Of a stretch of DNA of 33,554 nt, positions 16,375 through 24,120 are shown piece after piece. The DNA comes from CAYMAX01 sp964388595 (GTDB taxonomy: Bacteria; Bacteroidota; Bacteroidia; Bacteroidales; UBA932). The translations under genes were made by a program, and so were the position numbers. The stretch spans positions 1 to 33,554 of the forward strand of contig CAYMAX010000013.1 in the NCBI GenBank assembly GCA_964388595.1, written 5' to 3'. Position 1 is the stretch's first letter; each line of letters begins with the position of its first letter. The notes under the pieces were generated by a model. That model saw only the letters and a list, made by a program, of their open reading frames with translations, ran no database searches and was not told where the DNA came from.

Positions 16375-17216
16375 TTTTCCGACAAAGATATTACTTTTTG
16401 AAACCATTCTTCAGATGTTGCAATATTTCCTTTGCTCCAGCAGGACCCAAAATAATAATTGAGTTTCTCTCCCTGCAGAATGGTCTTGATGGCAACAGCA
16501 TGATTATCCACACCATTGAGCTCCACAATGTCAGCTAATGGCATATAGAGAGCCAGCCCCAGTCTCCCCTCTTCGGGTTCCAATTTCTGGTCTGAGGCTT
16601 CTTCCCAAAATGCAAAGAATTTATCTCCTCTGACCTCTTCCAAAACATTGTGTCGGATAATGCCCGCAGCGATGGTAAGTGAATCGAAGTCCCCGATATA
16701 GGAATCCTCAACTTCACAAAAATTAGTATTGGACCTTACTGTTATCTTCTTGTTGAGAGAGATGTTGTGTCCATTTACCTCCCATTCGGGATAGTGAAGA
16801 ACAAATGAGACAAGTTCCGGGGAAGTTTCACATATTTCATAGCTGTCGTAGTTGTGAGTGGGAAAGACAAGTTTGCCATCTACCAAAGGGGAAGAGGCTC
16901 CTCCGCCGAGGCTTTTGGCCACTTTATAACAATCTTTACCCTCTCCTCTGTCGTAATGGTAATAATCGGGGTCCTTCATAGCTCCGATATACCATTCGTC
17001 AGCTACAAGTTTGCCACCTTTCTTTACCCATACATCAAATCCGGGAGACAATGTCTCTTCTTCGAGAGCTTTACCGTATGCACGATAAATAATATTTTCG
17101 TTTTCCCACACAAAGTCATCTTTCCTTTCCGGGACATAGCGTGCCATGACTTTGGCAGAACGGGCACAAGAACAAAGGCTGATAGCCATTGCCATCAAAT
17201 AGATAAATTTTTTCAT
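16371..17216 (-). CDS. DUF4861-family lipoprotein of pectin loci
   Basis: A 281-residue secreted protein starting with MKKFIYLMAMAISLCSCARS, probably a lipoprotein at Cys17. The mature start VMARYVPERKDDFVWENENIIYRAYGKAL followed by GFDVWVKKGGKLVADEWYIG and DPDYYHYDRGEGKDCYKVAKSLGGGASSPLVDGKL are recognisable features of DUF4861. This family is common in uronic-acid polysaccharide loci of Bacteroidota. The rest looks like a beta-sandwich similar to aldose-epimerase-like or lyase-associated folds, but this is a guess. It lies eight bases after kduI and overlaps the next gene by four, which ties it to unsaturated-uronate handling. The activity is unknown to me. Confidence 0.72.
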   Translation of the reverse strand: MKKFIYLMAMAISLCSCARSAKVMARYVPERKDDFVWENENIIYRAYGKALEEETLSPGFDVWVKKGGKLVADEWYIGAMKDPDYYHYDRGEGKDCYKVAKSLGGGASSPLVDGKLVFPTHNYDSYEICETSPELVSFVLHYPEWEVNGHNISLNKKITVRSNTNFCEVEDSYIGDFDSLTIAAGIIRHNVLEEVRGDKFFAFWEEASDQKLEPEEGRLGLALYMPLADIVELNGVDNHAVAIKTILQGEKLNYYFGSCWSKGNIATSEEWFQKVISLSEK

Positions 17217-17224
17217 ATCATCGG

Positions 17225-18067
17225 TTATTTAAGATCTTTGGTGTCACAACGATCCATATCGTTGTAGTCCTGATTTTCCCCACACATACCCCATATAAAA
17301 GTATAATTGCGAGTAGCGCAGGCAGAGTGAATACTCCATTGGGGAGATATAACGGCTTGTTCGTTGTGCATCCAGATGTGTCTGGTCTCCTGTGGTTCAC
17401 CCATAAAATGACATACTGCTGCATCTTCAGGAAGTTCAAAATAGAAATAGACTTCCATTCTGCGGTCGTGGGTGTGGGCCGGCATTGTATTCCAGGTACT
17501 TCCCGGTTTGAGTTCTGTCATACCCATCTGTAGCTGACATCCCGGCACTACTTCGTTGACAAGAAGACGATTGATGGTACGCTGGTTGCTCTCTTCAAGC
17601 GAACCCATATTCATAACCACTGCGTCTTTGAGAGTGACTAACTTGCAGGGATATTCTTTGTGAGCGGTAGCCGAATTGAAATAAAATTTGGCAGGCTTCG
17701 CGGCATTGACACTCTCGAACACTATTTCACGGTCTCCGCGTCCCACATAGAGAGCCTCTTTAAATTTGATATTGTATTGCTCTTTCCCCACTTTCACGAT
17801 GCCATCTCCACCTACATTAATAATGCCTACTTCACGACGTTCGGTGAAATATTTGGCACGAAGTACATCGGGAGGGGTAAGAGTCAGTGCTTCAGAGACA
17901 GGCATAACACCTCCGGCTATTATGCGGTCAAACATCGAATAGACCATATTAATCTCATCGGGAGCCATTACTTTCTCGATTAGATAGTGGCGTCGCAGTG
18001 TCTCGGTATCATAATGTTTTGCATCATCCTGATGAGACGAGTATCTTACTTCACAATTGATTGTCAT
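17225..18067 (-). CDS. kduI: 5-keto-4-deoxyuronate isomerase
   Basis: It converts 5-keto-4-deoxyuronate, which forms from unsaturated galacturonate released by lyases and GH105, to 2,5-diketo-3-deoxygluconate. The 280-residue cupin protein matches the family length (E. coli 278). The zinc ligands are visible as His198, His200 and Glu205 in NTMPAHTHDRRMEVYFYF and His247 in QWSIHSACATRNYTFIWGM. GGVMPVSEAL and the C-terminal MDRCDTKDLK are also typical. It follows kduD by 29 bases and precedes DUF4861 by eight, so it belongs to the same transcript. Acts in the cytosol. Identification is firm. Confidence 0.96.
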   Translation of the reverse strand: MTINCEVRYSSHQDDAKHYDTETLRRHYLIEKVMAPDEINMVYSMFDRIIAGGVMPVSEALTLTPPDVLRAKYFTERREVGIINVGGDGIVKVGKEQYNIKFKEALYVGRGDREIVFESVNAAKPAKFYFNSATAHKEYPCKLVTLKDAVVMNMGSLEESNQRTINRLLVNEVVPGCQLQMGMTELKPGSTWNTMPAHTHDRRMEVYFYFELPEDAAVCHFMGEPQETRHIWMHNEQAVISPQWSIHSACATRNYTFIWGMCGENQDYNDMDRCDTKDLK

Positions 18068-18096
18068 ATTTTATCGATTTAAAATGAATTACTAAA

Positions 18097-18891
18097 TTAT
18101 TTAGGCTGTTTGCCTATATAGGCCAATATCCCTCCATCTACGTACAAAATGTGACCATTGACAAAATCAGAAGCACTGCTCGCAAGAAATACTGCAGGAC
18201 CTTGAAGATCTTCTGCTGTGCCCCAACGTGCTGCGGGTGTTTTGGCAACGATGAATGAATCGAAAGGATGACGTGAACCATCTGCCTGACGCTCTCTGAG
18301 AGGAGCTGTCTGAGGAGTAGCTATATAGCCCGGTCCGATACCATTGCATTGGATATTGTACTCGCCATATTCTGAAGCAATATTGCGTGTAAGCATCTTG
18401 AGTCCGCCCTTGGCTGCTGCATAAGCAGAGACTGTCTCCCTTCCGAGTTCTGACATCATGGAGCAGATGTTGATTATCTTGCCACCACCGACTTTAATCA
18501 TCGATGGAATCACTGCTTTAGCGACAATGAATGGGGCATTGAGGTCGACATCTATGACTTGTCTGAATTCGGCAGCCTTCATATCGCACATGGGGATACG
18601 TTTTATAATACCGGCATTATTGACAAGGATGTTGATGACTCCCACTTCCTGTTCAATACGCTTCACCATGTCATTGACCTGGTCTTCATTGGTGACATCG
18701 CAAACATATCCATGGGCTTTGATACCTAATGCCTTGTAAGCAGCCAGGCCTTTCTCTACAAGTTCATCCTTGATGTCATTAAATACTATCGTTGCACCTG
18801 CCTGGGCATAGGCAGTGGCAATGGCAAATCCGATTCCATAAGAAGCTCCTGTGATTAGAGCTGTCTTACCTTTAAGTGAAAAATCAATCAT
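18097..18891 (-). CDS. kduD: 2-deoxy-D-gluconate 3-dehydrogenase / DKII reductase
   Basis: A short-chain dehydrogenase that reduces 2,5-diketo-3-deoxygluconate to KDG with NADH, the last step of the unsaturated-uronate branch before KdgK. The ATG at 18891 gives 264 residues starting MIDFSLKGKTALITGASYGIGFA, with the cofactor motif TGASYGIG (14-21), NNAG, and the active-site Ser and Tyr-x-x-x-Lys (SAYAAAKGG). The C-terminus PAVFLASSASDFVNGHILYVDGG is typical. A longer open frame reaches 19014, but its 41 extra residues would be read from the terminator hairpin and the end of the upstream gene, so it is rejected. kduI follows. The start lies 13 bases after the U-tract of a terminator. Confidence 0.94.
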   Translation of the reverse strand: MIDFSLKGKTALITGASYGIGFAIATAYAQAGATIVFNDIKDELVEKGLAAYKALGIKAHGYVCDVTNEDQVNDMVKRIEQEVGVINILVNNAGIIKRIPMCDMKAAEFRQVIDVDLNAPFIVAKAVIPSMIKVGGGKIINICSMMSELGRETVSAYAAAKGGLKMLTRNIASEYGEYNIQCNGIGPGYIATPQTAPLRERQADGSRHPFDSFIVAKTPAARWGTAEDLQGPAVFLASSASDFVNGHILYVDGGILAYIGKQPK

Positions 18892-18904
18892 TTTTATCGT
18901 TTTT

Positions 18905-18937
18905 AAAAAAGGAGGGTGCTTATACAAAACACCCTCC
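18905..18937 (-). terminator. Intrinsic terminator after the SusCD-lipoprotein run
   Basis: On the minus strand GGAGGGTG (18937-18930) pairs perfectly with CACCCTCC (18918-18911) around an 11-base loop, and six T residues follow (18910-18905). This eight-pair, mostly G/C stem plus U-tract is a classic rho-independent terminator. It lies 27 bases after the stop of the beta-helix lipoprotein and 13 bases before the kduD start, and is the only strong break in about 19 kb of same-strand genes. It may act as a partial terminator, because I see no clear promoter for kduD in the gap. Confidence 0.88.
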
Positions 18938-18964
18938 AAGATAATAATTTTTAGTTGAAGTACA

Positions 18965-21900
18965 TTATTTGAGCCATCTCGGGTCTCCTGCCTGAGCAGC
19001 TTTAACTGTAGCATCTGTTACAAAATAATCACCGCTTGCACTCTGGGGACAAGGATTGGTAAGGAGCACTGCTCCACCTTCTGCTGTACCTTGTGCTTCA
19101 GTAATATTACCTGTCCAGAACTTGGCTGCTGAAGTCAGGAAGAAGAAATTATTGCTGATAGCAAATGATGCAGTTGCAGCAGCATCCTGGAAGAACTTCA
19201 CATCAATAGTATTAACTTTGATGAAAATGTTGTTTTTGAAAGAGATAGCTGCATCAGCTGTTCTCACTCTGAAGAAACCGCTTCCTGCCTTGATACTTGG
19301 ATTGTAGAATGTATTGTTTTCGCAAATAAATTTGGAAAGAGTGGTACTTGCTGCATCTATTCTCACAAGTTCGCGGAAACCATTTTCAAGGGTAGAATTC
19401 TTGATAATGACATCTCCATAATTTCCTTTACGAAGGTCAAATCCTCCCTGTCCGTTACCAATAGTGGTGACGTAGCAGTTATTGAATTCGAGAGTATCAA
19501 GAGTCGGGTTGGAGCCGGTGCTGCAGTAAACAACACTCTTGGTAAATGAAGAGATGGTACATCCGTTAAACAGTATTTTATCTGCAGAGACGAATGTACT
19601 GCTAAATTCGATAAGAATACCCTGTCCGGTGCCGTCAAATGATATGTCTTTGAAATTGACACTTCCTGCTACGGTACCATCCACTTTGAGAGAACCTTTC
19701 ACTACAGGAAGTTTAGAACCATCTCTCTCTCCTTTGATGGTGACTGGAGCATTGATGGTGAGTGTGCCTTCAAGGTCATAAGGAGAGCCACTCATGGCAA
19801 GCATAATGCTTGTCTTACCTGCTGAAATAGCATCTTTAAGCTGTGAAACGGTATTGACAACAAGATCTCCTCCGCCACTGGTACCTGAAATGGTAAATGT
19901 GGTACTTCCTACACCTGATTGCTTATAGTAAATATCATCTGCTCCGGGGTTGGCATAAACAGATACATTATACCCTCCTATACCGAGGAATTTAACTACA
20001 GTAGAAGGAATGGTGTAAGTAGGTTCTGTAAGATTGTACTTGGTGTCGTTGAATATCAGTGAATAACTTGATGCGTTGGGTATTGCATCCCATGTAATCA
20101 CGATGGAAGTATCTTTACCTTCTTTGATAACATTCTGATCTGCTATGGGTTCAGGGGTTTCAAGTGCATATTTAGGATCATTGTTCACATCTAAAGACCA
20201 CTGGAGTGATGCGATGCCGATAGGTCCGGTGGCATAGATATAGACTGTAGATTCCTGACCAGGGACTATGTCGCTGATAAGAATCTTTTGGTTGGAAGTC
20301 ATATCTTCATTGGCTGCTGCGCCACCTTTGATGACACCATCTACTGCCACGATGATATGATTGCCTTTGACCTCATTTACATCCACTGGACGAAGATATA
20401 CAGACCCCGGTTGATTGACTTTGAATTCGAGGTTGCAATCTGTAGGAATACCTTTCTTGCTCACTGTGGCTGCATCAGAGAATACCATAATGCTATTGTC
20501 AACAGACATAGGTTTGGTATCTACTCTCATGAGAAGATTATCTCTTACTCTCGATTTGGCGATAGCACCTTTGAAATATTTGGCATCGGAGAAATCCCAT
20601 GCTTTGGCCTGAGTAATCACAGTCAAAGTAAGGTCTTCAGGATGTTCAACATAAGGAGTAAACCATTTGGGAGCACCAACTCTTTTGACCACGAGGTCGG
20701 TATTGGTAAGATTGAAATTGCCTGCTTCAGCATTGTAGCAAGGCTCTACATTCAAGGTGTCACCACCTCCGGAGATAGCCTGTGCTTTGGTACAGCTTGC
20801 TGTCCAGAAACCTGAGTTGAGAGCATAGAAATAGTTATTTGAAAATGCTATCCCTGCCTGTTCTGCTGTGAGATTGTCAGTAGTGGCTGCTATGAGGGCT
20901 GCCTTACCTGTCTCATAGAGGAAAAGGTTATTGGCTATGATGTAGTCTCCCGTAGGTTTCATCTTGACACTGAAAAGACCTTTGTTGTTGGAATTGTCGA
21001 TAAAACCAATTTTCATAAAGGTATTGTTCTTTACTACTATGGAGGTGACAGTTCTGTCTTCTTTGTTATCAAGCCTGAAGAATGTTCTGAATCCCTGGGT
21101 GATAGTGTTGTTTTGAAGAGTCACTGTCCCGATGTTGGATGACTGACGAAGGTCGATACCATCTCCACCTACCGAACCATCTGAATTGACATTGTTGATG
21201 TCGCATCCGTCGAAAGTGAGTTTGTCGATATTCATTTTCTGAGACCATTCATACATAAGACCTTTGGTATAACCTGTGATAGTACAGTTCTTGTATATGA
21301 TACTTCCTATGACAATGGCATCTGTGGCACCACCACCATTCTTGAGCTGCATAGGGAAACCATAAGCAGTCCCTGAGGGATTGTTACCATTGAGTTCTAC
21401 CGATTCAAAATAGATGGAACCGGTAAAATCTTTAGTGATGTGAAATTCACCCTGAAGCACGGGACGGGTACCATCTGCAAGTTCTTCACCATATACTGAA
21501 ATACCTGCAGCGACATCCACTTGTCCCACTTTATAGACTGTATCGCTCGCTTTTACATAAACCTTGGTAGCCTTATCAATGAATGCCTGCTGTATAGCGG
21601 CAGTGGAATTGACTTGAGTGGCACCGGTAGTCGAAGGACGAGTCCACAAGTTGAGTTCACCTCTGTTGGCACTCTTGAAATACAGAGTGACAATATAGTT
21701 GGTAGATGCTGCAAGATTGCCGATGGTGGCAGCACCTGCTGCTATTTCATCAGCTGTGAGGTTAGTGGTTTCAACACCTTCTCCCCCCTCAACTCCGCAA
21801 GTGATGTGGGTGACTTCAGGATCGATATCCCATTTCAATGAGAGAGAGTTTTCAGCTCTTGCTGTGACTTCAAGATTTAATAATGATTTGACAGCATAAG

Positions 21901-22288
21901 TCTCTACTGCCTTACCATATACAGACCACTTTGAAAATTCTATTCCTTCTAGAGAAGTCTGAGACTGAACTCTGAAATAGTATTTGGAATCTGCCTCAAG
22001 CTTAACTGTAAAAGGCACCTGTGTATCTTTAAGGGAATAAGATCCCACTTTAGTTGTCATTTCTGCGTTGGAATAGAGTTCCAATGCATATAAGTCGGCA
22101 CCTTTAATGACATCCCAGTTGAATGTCACCTGGTCTCCATTTTTGATTTTGGCAGACAGGTTCATCGGTTCAAGGCATCTTATCAAGTCGAGTTCTGTCA
22201 CTTCAACATATTTGTCAGCACAGCTTGAGAAGAATCCGAACGTCATTACTGCAATTACGACTAATAATATATTTGTTATACGTTTCAT
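18965..22288 (-). CDS. Large surface lipoprotein with duplicated beta-helix modules
   Basis: An 1107-residue lipoprotein (signal ending GFFSSC, Cys23) in the place usually held by SusE/F-like surface glycan-binding proteins, 15 bases after SusD. Visible domains are two fibronectin-III-like units (about 35-130 and 133-222), a right-handed beta-helix-like module A (227-541), a beta-sandwich region starting AKAWDFSDAKYF (561-698), a third Fn3-like unit (712-800) and beta-helix module B (814-1105). The modules match DUF4957/DUF5123-type proteins of pectin loci. No pectate-lyase catalytic Arg or Asp cluster is recognisable, so glycan binding is more likely than cleavage. An undiscovered lyase or hydrolase remains possible. 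Confidence 0.78.
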   Translation of the reverse strand: MKRITNILLVVIAVMTFGFFSSCADKYVEVTELDLIRCLEPMNLSAKIKNGDQVTFNWDVIKGADLYALELYSNAEMTTKVGSYSLKDTQVPFTVKLEADSKYYFRVQSQTSLEGIEFSKWSVYGKAVETYAVKSLLNLEVTARAENSLSLKWDIDPEVTHITCGVEGGEGVETTNLTADEIAAGAATIGNLAASTNYIVTLYFKSANRGELNLWTRPSTTGATQVNSTAAIQQAFIDKATKVYVKASDTVYKVGQVDVAAGISVYGEELADGTRPVLQGEFHITKDFTGSIYFESVELNGNNPSGTAYGFPMQLKNGGGATDAIVIGSIIYKNCTITGYTKGLMYEWSQKMNIDKLTFDGCDINNVNSDGSVGGDGIDLRQSSNIGTVTLQNNTITQGFRTFFRLDNKEDRTVTSIVVKNNTFMKIGFIDNSNNKGLFSVKMKPTGDYIIANNLFLYETGKAALIAATTDNLTAEQAGIAFSNNYFYALNSGFWTASCTKAQAISGGGDTLNVEPCYNAEAGNFNLTNTDLVVKRVGAPKWFTPYVEHPEDLTLTVITQAKAWDFSDAKYFKGAIAKSRVRDNLLMRVDTKPMSVDNSIMVFSDAATVSKKGIPTDCNLEFKVNQPGSVYLRPVDVNEVKGNHIIVAVDGVIKGGAAANEDMTSNQKILISDIVPGQESTVYIYATGPIGIASLQWSLDVNNDPKYALETPEPIADQNVIKEGKDTSIVITWDAIPNASSYSLIFNDTKYNLTEPTYTIPSTVVKFLGIGGYNVSVYANPGADDIYYKQSGVGSTTFTISGTSGGGDLVVNTVSQLKDAISAGKTSIMLAMSGSPYDLEGTLTINAPVTIKGERDGSKLPVVKGSLKVDGTVAGSVNFKDISFDGTGQGILIEFSSTFVSADKILFNGCTISSFTKSVVYCSTGSNPTLDTLEFNNCYVTTIGNGQGGFDLRKGNYGDVIIKNSTLENGFRELVRIDAASTTLSKFICENNTFYNPSIKAGSGFFRVRTADAAISFKNNIFIKVNTIDVKFFQDAAATASFAISNNFFFLTSAAKFWTGNITEAQGTAEGGAVLLTNPCPQSASGDYFVTDATVKAAQAGDPRWLK
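18974..19849 (-). repeat. Beta-helix module B of the surface lipoprotein
   Basis: It encodes residues 814-1105. Blocks in order are SQLKDAISAGKTSIML, PVVKGSLKV, FNGCTISSFTKSVVY, LEFNNCYV, GGFDLRKGNYGDVIIKNS, ENGFRELVRIDA, ICENNTF, FAISNNFFF, KFWTGNITEAQG and AGDPRW. Matches to module A include GFDLRKGNYGDVIIKNST against GIDLRQSSNIGTVTLQNN and ENGFRELVRID against TQGFRTFFRLD. Module B is slightly shorter. Confidence 0.7.
20666..21610 (-). repeat. Beta-helix module A of the surface lipoprotein
   Basis: It encodes residues 227-541. It runs from AIQQAFIDKATKVYVKASDT through PVLQGEFHI, YKNCTITGYTKGLMY, LTFDGCDI, GDGIDLRQSSNIGTVTLQNN, TQGFRTFFRLDN, VVKNNTF and ISGGG to VGAPKW. Each block has a counterpart in the same order in module B, so the two are copies of an ancient unit. 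The similarity is at protein level only. Confidence 0.7.
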
Positions 22289-22303
22289 AATTTAATAGCT
22301 TTA

Positions 22304-24109
22304 TTATTCGGTATATCCATAATCGTTGACAAGAGAACCCTGACTGTTGGTAATGGTCGATGAGAACAGAGGCCAGAACTGACGTGTATCGGGATTCAAT
22401 TGATAAAGAGCTTCTATCTTTTCAGATTTGAGTTTGGAAGTGCTGATATATCCGGCTGTTTTGGTCCAATCGGCTCCCGGATCTACCCCTTTCTCTCCGA
22501 GGTTGAAACCCCAGATAATGATAGATTGTTCATCTTCAGCTTCTTTGTAATAGATATTTCCATCCATAAAATCGTATGGGGAAGCGAGGTTGGAAAGAGC
22601 TGTCAATTTGGTCTTGGTTATGTCCATATTGGTCTTGAGAAGGTTCCATCTGATAAGATCGCCTTTGCGGAGGAATTCTCCCACAAACTCCAGACCTCTC
22701 TCTTTGACTATGGCATCAAACATGGCATCTTTACTTCCAATAGCATCCACATAGGCAGTTGCCAATGCAGTATTGCCTTTGAAAGCACGTTCTCTGACAG
22801 GTTTGAGATAAGTCTTGGCATCAGCAAGTTTGTCAAGTTCATTGGCAACTTCTGCAGCCATGAGAAGAATATCGGAATAACGCATATATACAGGTTTAAC
22901 ACCATCATCATTACCTCCGGTGTATGGTTGAGTATCCATCCATTCGTAACGGAATTTACCGAAATACCAAGCGTCTATACCGGCAGGCTCCTGAAGATTG
23001 TTTTTGTTCCACTTGTAATTGATACAGCTAATATCCCTTCTCACATCCTTACTATCATATTCGAAGTAGAATGAAGGAACAGGACCTGCTTCACCACCTC
23101 TTGTCACACCATTGGAAATGGCAGCACCGTCACTTCTTACAGCGAAGGTAAAATTCCAACGACCCCTGCCGTCTCCGAAAGGAATACTGAATAATATTTC
23201 TTTACCTGCTACCAAATCGAAATTGTTCACTCCATACCATAATGACTCGTAATCAGAATTCAAAGAACAGCTTCCGCTGCTGATAACATCCTGAAGAGCA
23301 GTTAATACTTTGGGATAAAGTACACTCTTTGCAAGGTCAGGGTCAGATGAAAGACGTACGGTGCCAATATTGCCGGTGCCAACCGTACCCTCATCGGGAC
23401 GCAAAGCATAACCTGAAGCAGCCAGAGCAATTCTGGCATAGAGACCTTTGGCAAATGCGAGATTTACACGATCGGTACTCATGGTTACTGATGAAGCTAC
23501 CGGCCAGGGAAGGTATGCGAAAGATTCTTCCAAATCAGCAAGAATCTGTTTGTAGATGACATCACGACTCGATTTGGGAATATAAATGGTCTCCCCTGAA
23601 ATAGGTTCGAAACGGGCAGGGACATCTCCCCAAGCTTTGATGAGGTCATAGTAAAGAAGAGCCCTCATAGTCAAAGATTCACCGAGAAGATATGCCATAT
23701 CTTTGTCCTCAGCTGTATTGCCATAGGCACGAAGACCACTGATACATAGATTGGCTCTCTCTATCCCCACATACATTTCATTGTAGGGACCATTATCAAG
23801 ATTGAGTTGAGAGTTATTGGGTAGGGTATTATACTGGGTAAGTTCTTTACCTGCAGCATTGGTACCATTGTACCATTCTATGTCGCTATTGAAGCCATAC
23901 CATGGAAGGTATCTGCCACGATAGCAATTGGTGTGACCGAAAACTTCCGAGATAGAGAATACATTGTATTCGGCCAAAGAGTAATTGGAGAAGACTGTCG
24001 CTTCATCAAAAGAAGACTCACTGCTGGTAGTGAGAAATTTGGTGCAAGATGAAGTCATCAATAAGGCAGCTGCTCCCAAAATAAATGCTATTTTATTAAT
24101 TGCTTTCAT
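22304..24109 (-). CDS. SusD/RagB-family outer-membrane glycan-binding lipoprotein
   Basis: A 601-residue lipoprotein (signal MKAINKIAFILGAAALLMTSSC, Cys22) that caps the SusC pore and binds oligosaccharides at the cell surface. Family signs are SSFDEATVFSNYSLAEYNV after the signal, the TPR-like helices around YVGIERANLCISGLR and LGESLTMRALLYYDLIKAWGDVP (ca. 145-167), and the C-terminal KPVYMRYSDILLMAAEVANEL and IVKERGLEFVGEFLRKGDLIRWN. It starts 11 bases after the SusC stop. Aromatic residues such as WYGFNSDIEWYNG could line the binding face, which is inference. The ligand is expected to be homogalacturonan oligosaccharides. Confidence 0.95.
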   Translation of the reverse strand: MKAINKIAFILGAAALLMTSSCTKFLTTSSESSFDEATVFSNYSLAEYNVFSISEVFGHTNCYRGRYLPWYGFNSDIEWYNGTNAAGKELTQYNTLPNNSQLNLDNGPYNEMYVGIERANLCISGLRAYGNTAEDKDMAYLLGESLTMRALLYYDLIKAWGDVPARFEPISGETIYIPKSSRDVIYKQILADLEESFAYLPWPVASSVTMSTDRVNLAFAKGLYARIALAASGYALRPDEGTVGTGNIGTVRLSSDPDLAKSVLYPKVLTALQDVISSGSCSLNSDYESLWYGVNNFDLVAGKEILFSIPFGDGRGRWNFTFAVRSDGAAISNGVTRGGEAGPVPSFYFEYDSKDVRRDISCINYKWNKNNLQEPAGIDAWYFGKFRYEWMDTQPYTGGNDDGVKPVYMRYSDILLMAAEVANELDKLADAKTYLKPVRERAFKGNTALATAYVDAIGSKDAMFDAIVKERGLEFVGEFLRKGDLIRWNLLKTNMDITKTKLTALSNLASPYDFMDGNIYYKEAEDEQSIIIWGFNLGEKGVDPGADWTKTAGYISTSKLKSEKIEALYQLNPDTRQFWPLFSSTITNSQGSLVNDYGYTE

Positions 24110-24120
24110 TTCTGTGTGAT

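Noticed and set aside
18892..19014. Longer kduD start giving 41 extra N-terminal residues
   Set aside because: The extra stretch overlaps the end of the upstream lipoprotein gene and the terminator hairpin, and does not resemble any short-chain dehydrogenase N-terminus. MIDFSLKGKTALITG is the expected start.
20288..20815. Open frame of 175 codons on the plus strand
   Set aside because: It lies opposite the surface lipoprotein gene, shows no recognisable domain and has the composition of an antisense shadow.
22400..23074. Open frame of 224 codons on the plus strand
   Set aside because: It is antisense to SusD with no domain or promoter; the SusD frame is clearly the real one.
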